Shown here in pieces: positions 1-6,362 of a stretch of 7,992 nucleotides of DNA. Numbering within the stretch: position 1 is the stretch's first letter; every line of letters starts with the position of its first letter. Source of the stretch: Syntrophomonadaceae bacterium (GTDB lineage: Bacteria > Bacillota_D > Dethiobacteria > DTU022 > PWGO01); the NCBI GenBank assembly GCA_003554535.1, contig PWGT01000191.1:1-7992 (forward strand), given 5' to 3'. A model generated the notes under the pieces. It was not told where the DNA came from. It searched no databases and saw nothing but the letters and a program-made list of their open reading frames with translations. The translations under genes and the position numbers were made by a program.

Positions 1-102
1 CTTCCTGCAGGGCGGTCCGCTTCGGCCTGCTCTTCGTCGGCTATGGCAACCGCTCACTAAATGTCGCTTTCGCCGACCCCCTCTCCGGCTCTCAAAACCG
101 GA

Positions 103-369
103 ACGCAGGGACAGGTCCCTTGTCCCACTTTTCCAGGAACAATAATTAGCTCCCTCCACCCCATCTTTTTGCGATGAGGCACTGGAAGCATAGAAGCATA
201 TTAGCCCCTCCCTGAACATAGCTTTTTCGCTCCCACAAAATTTTACTGCCCAAAGTAATTCTGCCTCCAAGCATTTATTAAGGTATACTGGCTTCATAAA
301 TAAAAGTTATATTACCCCTATCTATTGCTTTCTTTATAAGAAAGTGGGACAAGGGACCTGTCCCCGCGT
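103..369. repeat. REP/MITE-like element bounded by 29-bp inverted repeats
   Basis: The arms at 103-131 and 341-369 are reverse complements at 28 of 29 positions; the single mismatch is a107 against c365. Each arm is also a small hairpin by itself, with GGGACA (108-113 or 346-351) pairing with TGTCCC (121-126 or 359-364) around a 7-base loop. The enclosed core (132-340) is AT-rich and has no recognisable transposase. Short palindromic units repeated in opposite orientation are typical of REP/BIME elements moved by REP-associated tyrosine transposases (IS200-like), and of non-autonomous MITEs. I assign it to that general class by architecture only. No target-site duplication is evident. It could alternatively act as a transcription-stopping or mRNA-stabilising stem. 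Confidence 0.65.
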
Positions 370-396
370 CCCGCCATGAGAAGTTTTTTTGAAGTG

Positions 397-426
397 TTGA
401 AAAAATATTTTATGATAAATGCTAAT
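397..426 (+). promoter_or_regulatory. Possible sigma-A promoter, distal
   Basis: TTGAAA (397-402) is followed after 18 bases by GCTAAT (421-426), which matches 4 of 6 -10 consensus positions. If used, the transcript would start inside the palindrome at 426-446, a layout suited to repression. The match is moderate and the region is AT-rich, so chance matches are likely. Confidence 0.3.
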
Positions 427-446
427 TATTTGTTCAGAACAAATAA
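426..446. promoter_or_regulatory. Perfect 21-bp palindrome, putative operator
   Basis: The left arm TTATTTGTTC (426-435) and right arm GAACAAATAA (437-446) are exact reverse complements around a single central base. Low GC and the absence of a following U-tract argue against a terminator. The size, symmetry and location about 100 bases upstream of the PAS-GGDEF-HD-GYP gene fit a dimeric repressor or activator site. It does not match the Firmicutes LexA box (GAAC-N4-GTTC), because the half-sites are in the opposite order. The cognate regulator is unknown. Confidence 0.45.
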
Positions 447-462
447 ATTTTTAGCAGGATAA

Positions 463-471
463 TGTTAAAAT
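463..471 (+). promoter_or_regulatory. Possible extended -10 promoter element, proximal
   Basis: TGTTAAAAT (463-471) fits the extended -10 pattern TGnTATAAT, with 5 of 6 matches in the hexamer TAAAAT. No good -35 hexamer lies 16-18 bases upstream, as expected for some extended -10 promoters. If used, the palindrome at 426-446 would sit just upstream of, or over, the -35 region. It competes with the distal candidate at 397-426. Confidence 0.3.
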
Positions 472-480
472 AAGGAGAAC

Positions 481-504
481 GAATTTATTAAGGAATTTAT
501 TAGA
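481..504 (+). repeat. 12-bp tandem direct repeat in leader
   Basis: Two consecutive 12-base units, gaatttattaag (481-492) and gaatttattaga (493-504), share their first 10 bases exactly. They lie between an AAGGAG motif (472-477) that has no nearby standard start codon and the real ribosome binding site of the downstream gene. A role in RNA structure or protein binding is possible, but chance duplication by slippage in AT-rich DNA is the simplest explanation. Confidence 0.4.
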
Positions 505-534
505 AATTGATTTTATTTTGATTTACAGGAAATC

Positions 535-542
535 GGGAGGTG
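535..542 (+). promoter_or_regulatory. Strong Shine-Dalgarno overlapping the nominal GTG start
   Basis: GGGAGGTG (535-542) is a near-perfect anti-SD match, yet it overlaps the GTG codon at 540-542 that would start the longest frame. With this SD, the in-frame ATT at 549-551 lies 6 bases downstream, the normal distance. The GTG could instead use the weaker AGGAA at 527-531, about 8-9 bases upstream. An in-frame TGA at 519-521 excludes a longer protein. The true start is therefore GTG540 or the rare codon ATT549. Confidence 0.5.
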
Positions 543-3116
543 GCAGTTATTTTAGGGAAAAACCAGGATAATGGAAAATTTAAAAACCTGGTGGAAGACC
601 TTTGGCCTGATATTGTGATGCAATTGGATACAGATCTGAAATTAATTTATAGCAACCAGAAAGCTGAAAAGGAATTCCAATTATCTCAAGAAAATATGCT
701 TGGCAAAAGGCTTGAAGATTTAATTGATACTTTCAGTGAATTGTTGACTATAGAGCCCGGTACACCTGAAATTATTGAATTATTAAACACTAGTCTTCAT
801 TCTGCAGAGGAGCAAGAACTTTACATAAGCCTCCTTTTCAACGAGGGAAGGAAGTATTTTTGGACAAGGATTATTCCCGAAAAAGAATCGCTGGGCTCCG
901 TCCAGTCAATTTGGATGGCTTGGATAGATGTTACTAAGGAAAAGAAAACAGAAGAAACATTGCGTCAATCTGAAAGAAAATACCGAGAAATATTTTCAGC
1001 CATTGAAGAAGGGTATTATGAAGTTGACCTCAAGGGGAATTTTGTTCTTTTTAATGAGTCTTTATGTGAAATGATAGGTTATTCCAGAGAAGAACTAATT
1101 AATTTGAGCTACAAGGATATTTACAAAAATACGGATGAGGTTTTTAAAACCTATAACCGGGTATATAGAACTGGAGAGCCAGAAAAAGCAGTTAATTGGC
1201 CGGTGGTAACTAAAAGTGGCAAAGAAATTTTTGTAGAGATATCCATTACTTTACAACATGATAGTGAAGGAAAACCAATTGGATTCAGAGGAGTTGCCCG
1301 GGATATCACCGAACGTAAATTAGCTGAAGAAGCTCTACAAGAGAGTGAAGAAAAATTCAGGGTATTAGCTGAATCATCTCCTATGGCGATAATGATGTAT
1401 CAAGATGATTACTATGTTTATGTAAATCCTGCAGCAGAAGAAATATCAGGATACTCCAAGGAAGAACTTTATGAGATGAAATTTTGGAAGTTTGTTCATC
1501 CTGATTATAAAGAGATTGTTAAGGGAAGAGGGCAAAAACGTCAGCAAGGAGAAAAAATTACCCCTACCTATGAACTGAAAATGATAACCAAACAGGGAAA
1601 AGAAAGATGGGTGTCTCTGACAGGGGCAACAACTCACTTTCGGGGAAGGCCTGCCGGTTTTATTACAGTAATGGATGTAACTGAAAGGAAAGAAGCTGAA
1701 GAAGCTTTGCGGAAGTCTGAAGAAAAGTATCGCAGGATACTTGCTACTATGGAAGAAGGATACTATGAAGTTGATCTGGCTGGCAACATTACCTTTTGTA
1801 ATGAATCTGCTTGTAACATGGCAGGCTATAAATATGAGGAGTTGCTGGGTGCAAGTTTTAGGGAGCTGTGCAAAGAACCGGATAAGGTTTTTCAAAGTAT
1901 AAAAGAAGTGTATAAAACTAGAAACCCTTACTATACCCTAACTCTTGAAATTGTGAGGAAAGATGGTTCTAATGTCTACATAGAAACTTCAGTGACACCT
2001 ATTATAAATGAGAATGAAGAAATAACTGGATTCAGAGGTGTATTTCGGGATATTACTGAACGTTACCGGTTTGAGGAACAATTGAAATACCTGAGCTTAC
2101 ACGATCAGTTGACGGATTTATATAATCGGGCCTATTTTGATAATGAATTAAATAGGTTGGAGGGAAGTAGAGAATATCCTATTACGATTATTTCTCTGGA
2201 CCTGGATGGGCTAAAGATGGTGAATGATACCATGGGCCATGCCCAGGGGGATGAACTTCTGGTCAGGTTCGCTAGGATATTACAGGATCTTTTTAGAAAT
2301 TCCGATATAATCGCCAGGGTAGGCGGAGATGAATTTGCTGTGATATTGCCTCACACGGATAATATTACCGGGCAAAAAATAATGGAGAGGGTTGAAAGTG
2401 CCCTTGAAAAATACAACCAGGGATGGGAACAAGAAGAGAAATTGCCTATAAGTGCCTCTATAGGAATGGCTACTACTCAAGGCCAAGGGAAAACTCTTGA
2501 AGATACTTTCAAGGAAGCCGATGATTTGATGTATCAGGATAAAATGCGTAAAGGTATTTATAACCGTTCTCAAATGGTGCAGGCTTTGATATCCATATTA
2601 GTTAAAAAGAACTTTGTTAACAGGGAAGATGTGCAGAGGTTGGAAAACTTATGTATAAGAGTGGGAAAAAAAGAAAATTTATCGGAAAAACAACTTTCCA
2701 ATCTGGAGCTTATGGCCAGAATGCATTATATAGGGACTATAGGTGTACCGGATTCTATTCTTTTGAAAGAAGAAAAACTTACCCCTGAAGAATGGGAAGT
2801 TCTGAGGCAACATGTAGAAAAGGGGTATCGTATTGCCCTATCCTCTGTGGATCTGGCAGAGGTGGCAGATTTAATATTAAAACACCACGAGAGATGGAAT
2901 GGAACTGGCTATCCTTTAGGGTTGAAGGGAGAAGAAATTCCAGTAGAATGCCGTATTTTGGCTATAGCTGATGCTTATGAATCAATGACTCATGATAGGC
3001 CTTACCGCAAAGCAGTGAACATTGAAGAAGCCAAAAACGAATTGAGGCGCTGCGCGGGCAATCAATTTGACCCAAACTTAGTAGAAACATTTCTCACGGT
3101 AATAGGAGAAGATTAA
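540..3116 (+). CDS. PAS(x4)-GGDEF-HD-GYP signalling protein, predicted diguanylate cyclase
   Basis: This predicted cytoplasmic sensor (858 aa, no membrane segment) should make c-di-GMP from two GTP. Four PAS/PAC modules are visible at roughly 13-135, 145-262, 269-390 and 394-512, the last three ending in the PAC signature DxTER. A GGDEF domain follows (about 515-675) with the metal-site stretch DLDGLKMVND (554-563), an intact GGDEF motif (595-599), and RNSD (586-589) exactly five residues upstream, which is the product-inhibition I-site. The C-terminal HD-GYP region (about 690-855) keeps HHERWNGTGYP (782-792), H758 and D811. However, the usual HDIGKI is HYIGTI (729-734), and the expected upstream His aligns with D697. 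Phosphodiesterase activity is therefore doubtful (inference). PAS2 and PAS4 are close internal duplicates. The gene lies 18 bases before rlmN and is probably cotranscribed with it. The start codon is uncertain (GTG540 or ATT549). The domain call is firm; the ligand sensed is unknown. Confidence 0.93.
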   Translation: MAVILGKNQDNGKFKNLVEDLWPDIVMQLDTDLKLIYSNQKAEKEFQLSQENMLGKRLEDLIDTFSELLTIEPGTPEIIELLNTSLHSAEEQELYISLLFNEGRKYFWTRIIPEKESLGSVQSIWMAWIDVTKEKKTEETLRQSERKYREIFSAIEEGYYEVDLKGNFVLFNESLCEMIGYSREELINLSYKDIYKNTDEVFKTYNRVYRTGEPEKAVNWPVVTKSGKEIFVEISITLQHDSEGKPIGFRGVARDITERKLAEEALQESEEKFRVLAESSPMAIMMYQDDYYVYVNPAAEEISGYSKEELYEMKFWKFVHPDYKEIVKGRGQKRQQGEKITPTYELKMITKQGKERWVSLTGATTHFRGRPAGFITVMDVTERKEAEEALRKSEEKYRRILATMEEGYYEVDLAGNITFCNESACNMAGYKYEELLGASFRELCKEPDKVFQSIKEVYKTRNPYYTLTLEIVRKDGSNVYIETSVTPIINENEEITGFRGVFRDITERYRFEEQLKYLSLHDQLTDLYNRAYFDNELNRLEGSREYPITIISLDLDGLKMVNDTMGHAQGDELLVRFARILQDLFRNSDIIARVGGDEFAVILPHTDNITGQKIMERVESALEKYNQGWEQEEKLPISASIGMATTQGQGKTLEDTFKEADDLMYQDKMRKGIYNRSQMVQALISILVKKNFVNREDVQRLENLCIRVGKKENLSEKQLSNLELMARMHYIGTIGVPDSILLKEEKLTPEEWEVLRQHVEKGYRIALSSVDLAEVADLILKHHERWNGTGYPLGLKGEEIPVECRILAIADAYESMTHDRPYRKAVNIEEAKNELRRCAGNQFDPNLVETFLTVIGED

Positions 3117-3118
3117 AC

Positions 3119-3126
3119 AGGAAGTG
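3119..3126 (+). promoter_or_regulatory. Ribosome binding site fixing the TTG start of rlmN
   Basis: AGGAAGTG (3119-3126) lies 8 bases before the TTG at 3135, the normal distance. It begins 2 bases after the upstream stop codon (3114-3116), so translation of the two genes may be coupled. No ATG or GTG in the same frame is better placed. Confidence 0.7.
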
Positions 3127-3134
3127 ATTGCTTT

Positions 3135-4205
3135 TTGTCTGCAACGAAAATTGTGCTCAAAGATTATTTGCCCCAAGAAATAAGAAAACTAATTCAAGAA
3201 ATGAATGAACCTTCTTATCGGGCAGAACAAATTTTGGATTGGATGTACAAGAAAAAGGCCATCAATTTTGCAGAAATGACCAATTTGCCTTCAAGTTTAA
3301 GGGATAAGTTAGCCATGGATGCGGAGCTTATCACCCTTCAGCTGGCAGAAAAAGTAACTTCTTCTAAAGATGGCACAGAGAAATTTTTATTTAAGACCAG
3401 GGATAACGAATTTATAGAATGTGCACTTATGAAGCAAGATTATGGCAACACAATCTGTGTTTCTTCTCAGATTGGATGTGGGCTGGGATGTGTTTTTTGC
3501 GCTTCTGCTAAAGGTGGATTGGTCCGCAACCTGAGCGTAGGAGAAATGATTGATCAGGTTATCTTGGCTGAGAAGAAAATGTCGGGAAAAGACAAAATAA
3601 ATAATATTGTAGTGATGGGTATGGGGGAGCCGTTGCATAATCTAAGCAACCTGCTTAAGTTTTTGGAAATGCTCAATTCTGATGATGGTCTGGGTATAAG
3701 TTTTCGCAACATTACGGTTTCCACAGCAGGCATAGCTCCCCAAATAGTAGAGCTTGCTGTAAAAAGACTTCCCATCACTCTGGCAGTTTCTTTGCATGCC
3801 TCTGACAATGAAACTCGGTCCACGTTAATGCCTATAAATAAAAGATATCCTCTGGAAGAGTTATTAGCTTCTTGTAAATTATATGTAGACAAAGTGGGCA
3901 GGAGAATTACTTTTGAATATATCTTGCTTAAAGATATAAATGATAGTGTGAAACAAGCCAAAGATTTGGTTCACCTTTTAGAAGGTATGCTGTGTCATGT
4001 TAATTTGATACCTGCTAATCCGGCTACAGAGAGGGAATTGCTAAGACCCCCACAAAAACGCATTAAAGAATTTCACAACATATTAGATAAGAATGGGATA
4101 CCTGTCTCAATACGCAGAGAACAGGGTACTGATATAGAAGGTGCATGTGGGCAATTGCGGCGTAGATATTATGAAAAAGATGGAATATATCTTGAGAAAA
4201 AATAA
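3135..4205 (+). CDS. rlmN: 23S rRNA (adenine(2503)-C(2))-methyltransferase RlmN
   Basis: RlmN is a radical-SAM enzyme that methylates C2 of A2503 in the peptidyl-transferase centre of 23S rRNA, and in some bacteria A37 of tRNAs. The protein (356 aa) has the usual family length. The CxxxCxxC motif for the 4Fe-4S cluster is C115-C119-C122, within SQIGCGLGCVFCAS. C108 (in ICVSSQ) and C338 (in EGACGQL) correspond to the two cysteines that handle the methyl-transfer intermediate in this family. GMGEP in the middle of the protein is the SAM-binding glycine-rich motif. Translation starts at TTG with a well-spaced ribosome binding site. The gene follows the c-di-GMP gene by 18 bases without a terminator or obvious promoter, so an operon is likely. 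A strong hairpin lies 22 bases after the stop. Cfr resistance proteins are related, but motif context and neighbourhood favour housekeeping RlmN. Confidence 0.96.
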   Translation: MSATKIVLKDYLPQEIRKLIQEMNEPSYRAEQILDWMYKKKAINFAEMTNLPSSLRDKLAMDAELITLQLAEKVTSSKDGTEKFLFKTRDNEFIECALMKQDYGNTICVSSQIGCGLGCVFCASAKGGLVRNLSVGEMIDQVILAEKKMSGKDKINNIVVMGMGEPLHNLSNLLKFLEMLNSDDGLGISFRNITVSTAGIAPQIVELAVKRLPITLAVSLHASDNETRSTLMPINKRYPLEELLASCKLYVDKVGRRITFEYILLKDINDSVKQAKDLVHLLEGMLCHVNLIPANPATERELLRPPQKRIKEFHNILDKNGIPVSIRREQGTDIEGACGQLRRRYYEKDGIYLEKK

Positions 4206-4227
4206 GTATAGAAATATACAGTATAAA

Positions 4228-4265
4228 AAATCCCTGCAACCTTAATGAAGATGTTGCAGGGATTT
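4228..4265. terminator. Shared intergenic terminator hairpin, best for the minus strand
   Basis: A perfect 13-bp stem (4228-4240 with 4253-4265, core TCCCTGCAAC/GTTGCAGGGA) encloses a 12-base loop between the convergent ends of rlmN and the acyl-CoA ligase. On the minus strand it is followed by six T residues (complement of 4225-4230), a canonical intrinsic terminator for the ligase. On the plus strand the bases after the stem (aagattta) give only a weak U-tract, so termination of the rlmN operon may be less efficient. Confidence 0.88.
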
Positions 4266-4311
4266 AAGATTTAAGATGTATAAAGTTACTAACTTAGGAA
4301 AACCTCAAGAT

Positions 4312-6132
4312 TTATTCGTCTTCGTACATTTTTTCAATCAAATCTGCGTATTTATCAGATACTACTTTTCTCTTTACCTTTTGGGTAGGTGTAAGTTCTC
4401 CAGTTTCCTGAGTCCATTCGGCATCCAGAAGAGTAAATTTGCGGATTTGCTCTACTCGTGCAAATTCTTTCGTTCTTTCATCAATTTCATTACGGTAAAA
4501 ATCAATAACCTGCGGATGATTGAGCAATTCATTTACATTATTATAATTTATTCCTTGTTGCTTAGCCCAGTTTTCCAGTTCATCAAAGGTTGGAACTACA
4601 AGAGCTGAAAGGTATTTCCGTTTATCACCAATAACAGCAATTTGCTCGATAAAACGGGATTCTTTAACACTATTTTCAATGTTCTGCGGGGAAATGTTTT
4701 TACCGCCTGCAGTTACAATTATGTCTTTGATTCGACCAGTAATTCTTAAGAAGTCTTCATTGTCGATTTCTCCTACGTCACCGGTTCGGTAAAAACCATC
4801 AGGAGTTATAGCTTCTTGGGTGGCTTCCTCATTCTTGTAATATCCCAGCATTATTTGAGGGCCTCTGGCCATTACTTCCCCATCTTCACCAATCCTTAAT
4901 TCTGTTTCTTTAATTTTTTGTCCTACCGTTCCTACTTTTATGTTCCAGGGACGGTTAAAAGTCAAAATGGGGGAAGTTTCGGTTAAGCCATAACCTTCTA
5001 ATATCTTAAGCCCCATTCCAATAAAAAATTCTGCATCGGCAGGTGCGAGAGGGGCTCCTCCCGAAATAGCATAACGAAGTTTATCCATTCCCAGAGTTTC
5101 TTTCAATTTGGAAAAGACAAGTTTATCTGCAAGTTTGTATCTGTTGCTTCTTATTTTTTGATCTTTACAGACTTTATGCAAGTTTTTCTTGGCTTGGTTT
5201 GTTGCGAAGTTGAACATAGCAACTTTTGCCTTGGAAGCTCCTTCTAACCTGGAATAAATTGTAGCGTGGATTTTTTCATAAATACGAGGCACACAGATAA
5301 TGACGGTGGGACGAACATCCACAAAATCTTCCATTATGGTGTTTATATCTACGGCAAAAGCGGTTTTAGATCCGCAAAAAACTGCTCCGTGAAAACCAGT
5401 TGTTCTTTCCAAAGAATGGGAAAGAGGCAGGAAGGAAAGAAAAACATCGTTTTCGTTTATTAAGAATTCACCAGTATTGGGGTCTTTCATTTCATGCATA
5501 GTATAAGCCACGTTAGAATAAAGATTATTATGGCTAAGCATAACCCCTTTGGGCTTACCAGTTGTTCCGGAAGTATAAATAATAGTAGAAAGGTCATCAG
5601 GTTCAATAGAATTTATTCTATTGTTGAATTCTTCTTCCGCCGGGTTTTCTTTTCCTTCTTTTAAAGCTTGTTCCAGGGTTTTTACTCCTGTTTCATTGCC
5701 GGTGTAATCGTCAAAAATAATATATTCTTCAATTAGTGGTAGGTTGTCCTTTACCTTAAGCACTCTTTCTAGCTGATCGTTATTGCCTACCATGCAAAGT
5801 TTGGCGTCTGAATGTTCCAATACGTACTCTGCTTCTTCTGAAGAGTTAGTGGCGTAAATAGGGACATCAACCGCACCAATTGAAGTTATAGCAAGGGCTG
5901 CCAAATGCCATTCGTAACGATTGAAAGCAAAAATAGAAACGCAATCTCCTTTTTCAATACCCTTGGAAATTAGATAATACCCTAAATTGCGCACCATGTT
6001 GTTCATTTCATTCCAAGAAAGATCGGTATAATTACCATCTTTTCCCCTATAGGCGCAGTAAGGCTTATTCTTTAGTCGTTGAGCATTGTTTTGAAATACT
6101 GCAGCAATGGAATTCTCTTTGAACTGGCTCAT
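4312..6132 (-). CDS. Long-chain fatty acid-CoA ligase (AMP-forming, FAA1/FadD type)
   Basis: This enzyme activates fatty acids to acyl-CoA through an acyl-adenylate (ATP to AMP and PPi), feeding beta-oxidation or lipid synthesis. The 606-residue protein carries the full set of adenylate-forming motifs in order. They are the P-loop YTSGTTGKPKG (186-196), SGGAPL (357-362), EGYGLTETSP (379-388), YRTGD (448-452), the hinge GRIKDIIVTAGGKN (466-479), and near the C-terminus TPTQKVKRK (581-589), whose K585 is the probable catalytic lysine. Length and the KNISPQNIE stretch fit the long-chain FAA1 group (COG1022) rather than acetyl-CoA synthetases. The ATG has a strong AAAGGAGGT ribosome binding site (6137-6145). 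It appears monocistronic, with its own promoter at 6191-6220 and a terminator at 4228-4265. Exact chain-length preference cannot be read from sequence. An acyl-ACP ligase role is less likely. Confidence 0.93.
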   Translation of the reverse strand: MSQFKENSIAAVFQNNAQRLKNKPYCAYRGKDGNYTDLSWNEMNNMVRNLGYYLISKGIEKGDCVSIFAFNRYEWHLAALAITSIGAVDVPIYATNSSEEAEYVLEHSDAKLCMVGNNDQLERVLKVKDNLPLIEEYIIFDDYTGNETGVKTLEQALKEGKENPAEEEFNNRINSIEPDDLSTIIYTSGTTGKPKGVMLSHNNLYSNVAYTMHEMKDPNTGEFLINENDVFLSFLPLSHSLERTTGFHGAVFCGSKTAFAVDINTIMEDFVDVRPTVIICVPRIYEKIHATIYSRLEGASKAKVAMFNFATNQAKKNLHKVCKDQKIRSNRYKLADKLVFSKLKETLGMDKLRYAISGGAPLAPADAEFFIGMGLKILEGYGLTETSPILTFNRPWNIKVGTVGQKIKETELRIGEDGEVMARGPQIMLGYYKNEEATQEAITPDGFYRTGDVGEIDNEDFLRITGRIKDIIVTAGGKNISPQNIENSVKESRFIEQIAVIGDKRKYLSALVVPTFDELENWAKQQGINYNNVNELLNHPQVIDFYRNEIDERTKEFARVEQIRKFTLLDAEWTQETGELTPTQKVKRKVVSDKYADLIEKMYEDE

Positions 6133-6136
6133 AGTG

Positions 6137-6145
6137 ACCTCCTTT
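6137..6145 (-). promoter_or_regulatory. Ribosome binding site of the acyl-CoA ligase
   Basis: On the minus strand AAAGGAGGT is followed by CACT and then ATG (6132-6130). This consensus site supports the chosen start. Confidence 0.85.
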
Positions 6146-6190
6146 ATTTTTTTAAAAATTTAACTTAAATCTATGCTTTGAATTGTTAAA

Positions 6191-6220
6191 ATAATAACAT
6201 AATTTTGCATTATAAGTCAA
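6191..6220 (-). promoter_or_regulatory. Sigma-A-type promoter of the acyl-CoA ligase
   Basis: Read on the minus strand, TTGACT (6220-6215) is followed after 18 bases by TATTAT (6196-6191), preceded by TGT to give an extended -10 (TGnTATTAT). Both hexamers match 5 of 6 consensus positions. Transcription would start near 6184 and leave a leader of about 50 bases. No operator palindrome is obvious around it. Confidence 0.7.
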
Positions 6221-6242
6221 CTGCAAAAGTTTTAATCTGGGC

Positions 6243-6273
6243 TTCAACCGTCGTTTTGAAATTAATCTATAAT
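6243..6273 (+). promoter_or_regulatory. Possible promoter of the DUF421-DUF4363 genes
   Basis: A perfect TATAAT (6268-6273) is preceded, 19 bases upstream, by TTCAAC (6243-6248), a weak -35 match with long spacing. Transcription would start near 6280, about 80 bases before the TTG start. It faces away from the ligase promoter, so the two sets of genes diverge from one regulatory region. Confidence 0.4.
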
Positions 6274-6349
6274 TTAATGAATGAAAAATTTATTTTGTTT
6301 CATCCTAGCTTACAGAAATGTGCTGGAATTTGAAAAGTGTTTTTGAAAA

Positions 6350-6357
6350 GGGGGGAG
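6350..6357 (+). promoter_or_regulatory. Ribosome binding site that selects the TTG start of the DUF421 gene
   Basis: GGGGGGAG (6350-6357) lies 5 bases before TTG at 6363. The upstream in-frame ATG at 6318 has no comparable site. Starting there would add a 15-residue polar tail, which would run through the Shine-Dalgarno itself, ahead of a membrane segment that family members normally begin with. TTG6363 is preferred. Confidence 0.75.
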
Positions 6358-6362
6358 ATCGA

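Larger units (their letters stand above)
1..539. other. Gene-free leader region with GC-rich segment, inverted repeats and AT-rich promoter zone
   Basis: No open frame here looks like a gene. Bases 1-120 are about 63% G+C by hand count, far above the AT-rich remainder. They can form short hairpins: a gcggt/accgc pair (12-16 with 49-53), gtcggc/gccgac (36-41 with 72-77) and tccgg/ccgga (84-88 with 98-102). Next come two long inverted repeats (103-131 and 341-369) around a roughly 210-base AT-rich core, and then an AT-rich stretch (372-539) holding a palindrome, promoter-like hexamers and a short tandem repeat ahead of the first gene. The base composition of the first part suggests a mobile or structured repeat rather than the end of a left-hand gene. 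That reading is inference. Confidence 0.6.

Noticed and set aside
61..177. ATG-initiated 38-codon frame running across the GC-rich segment and left inverted repeat
   Set aside because: It is low-complexity (rich in Ser, Pro and Thr), has no ribosome binding site, and its codons run through the palindromic repeat; best explained as a chance frame in repeat DNA.
426..446. LexA/SOS box
   Set aside because: The half-sites GTTC and GAAC occur in the reverse order and with a one-base gap, unlike the Firmicutes GAAC-N4-GTTC box.
371..539. Possible c-di-GMP riboswitch ahead of the GGDEF gene
   Set aside because: I looked for the conserved GEMM-type features (GGTCACGCA-like start, GAAA tetraloop receptor pattern, CCGGTAGG-like segment) and saw none; the leader is AT-rich and carries a palindrome instead.
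1446..1895. 149-residue minus-strand open frame inside the PAS region
   Set aside because: Antisense to well-defined PAS domains; Phe/Ser-rich composition typical of an antisense shadow, and no family features.
2280..2573. 97-residue minus-strand open frame inside the GGDEF region
   Set aside because: Antisense to the GGDEF catalytic core, no recognised family and no supporting ribosome binding site.
3387..3961. Two overlapping minus-strand open frames inside rlmN
   Set aside because: They lie antisense to the conserved radical-SAM core of rlmN and show no domain features.
4276..4608. 110-residue plus-strand open frame after the terminator
   Set aside because: It overlaps the 3' end of the acyl-CoA ligase on the other strand, which carries its conserved C-terminal lysine motif; it has no ribosome binding site and its aromatic-rich sequence looks like an antisense artefact.
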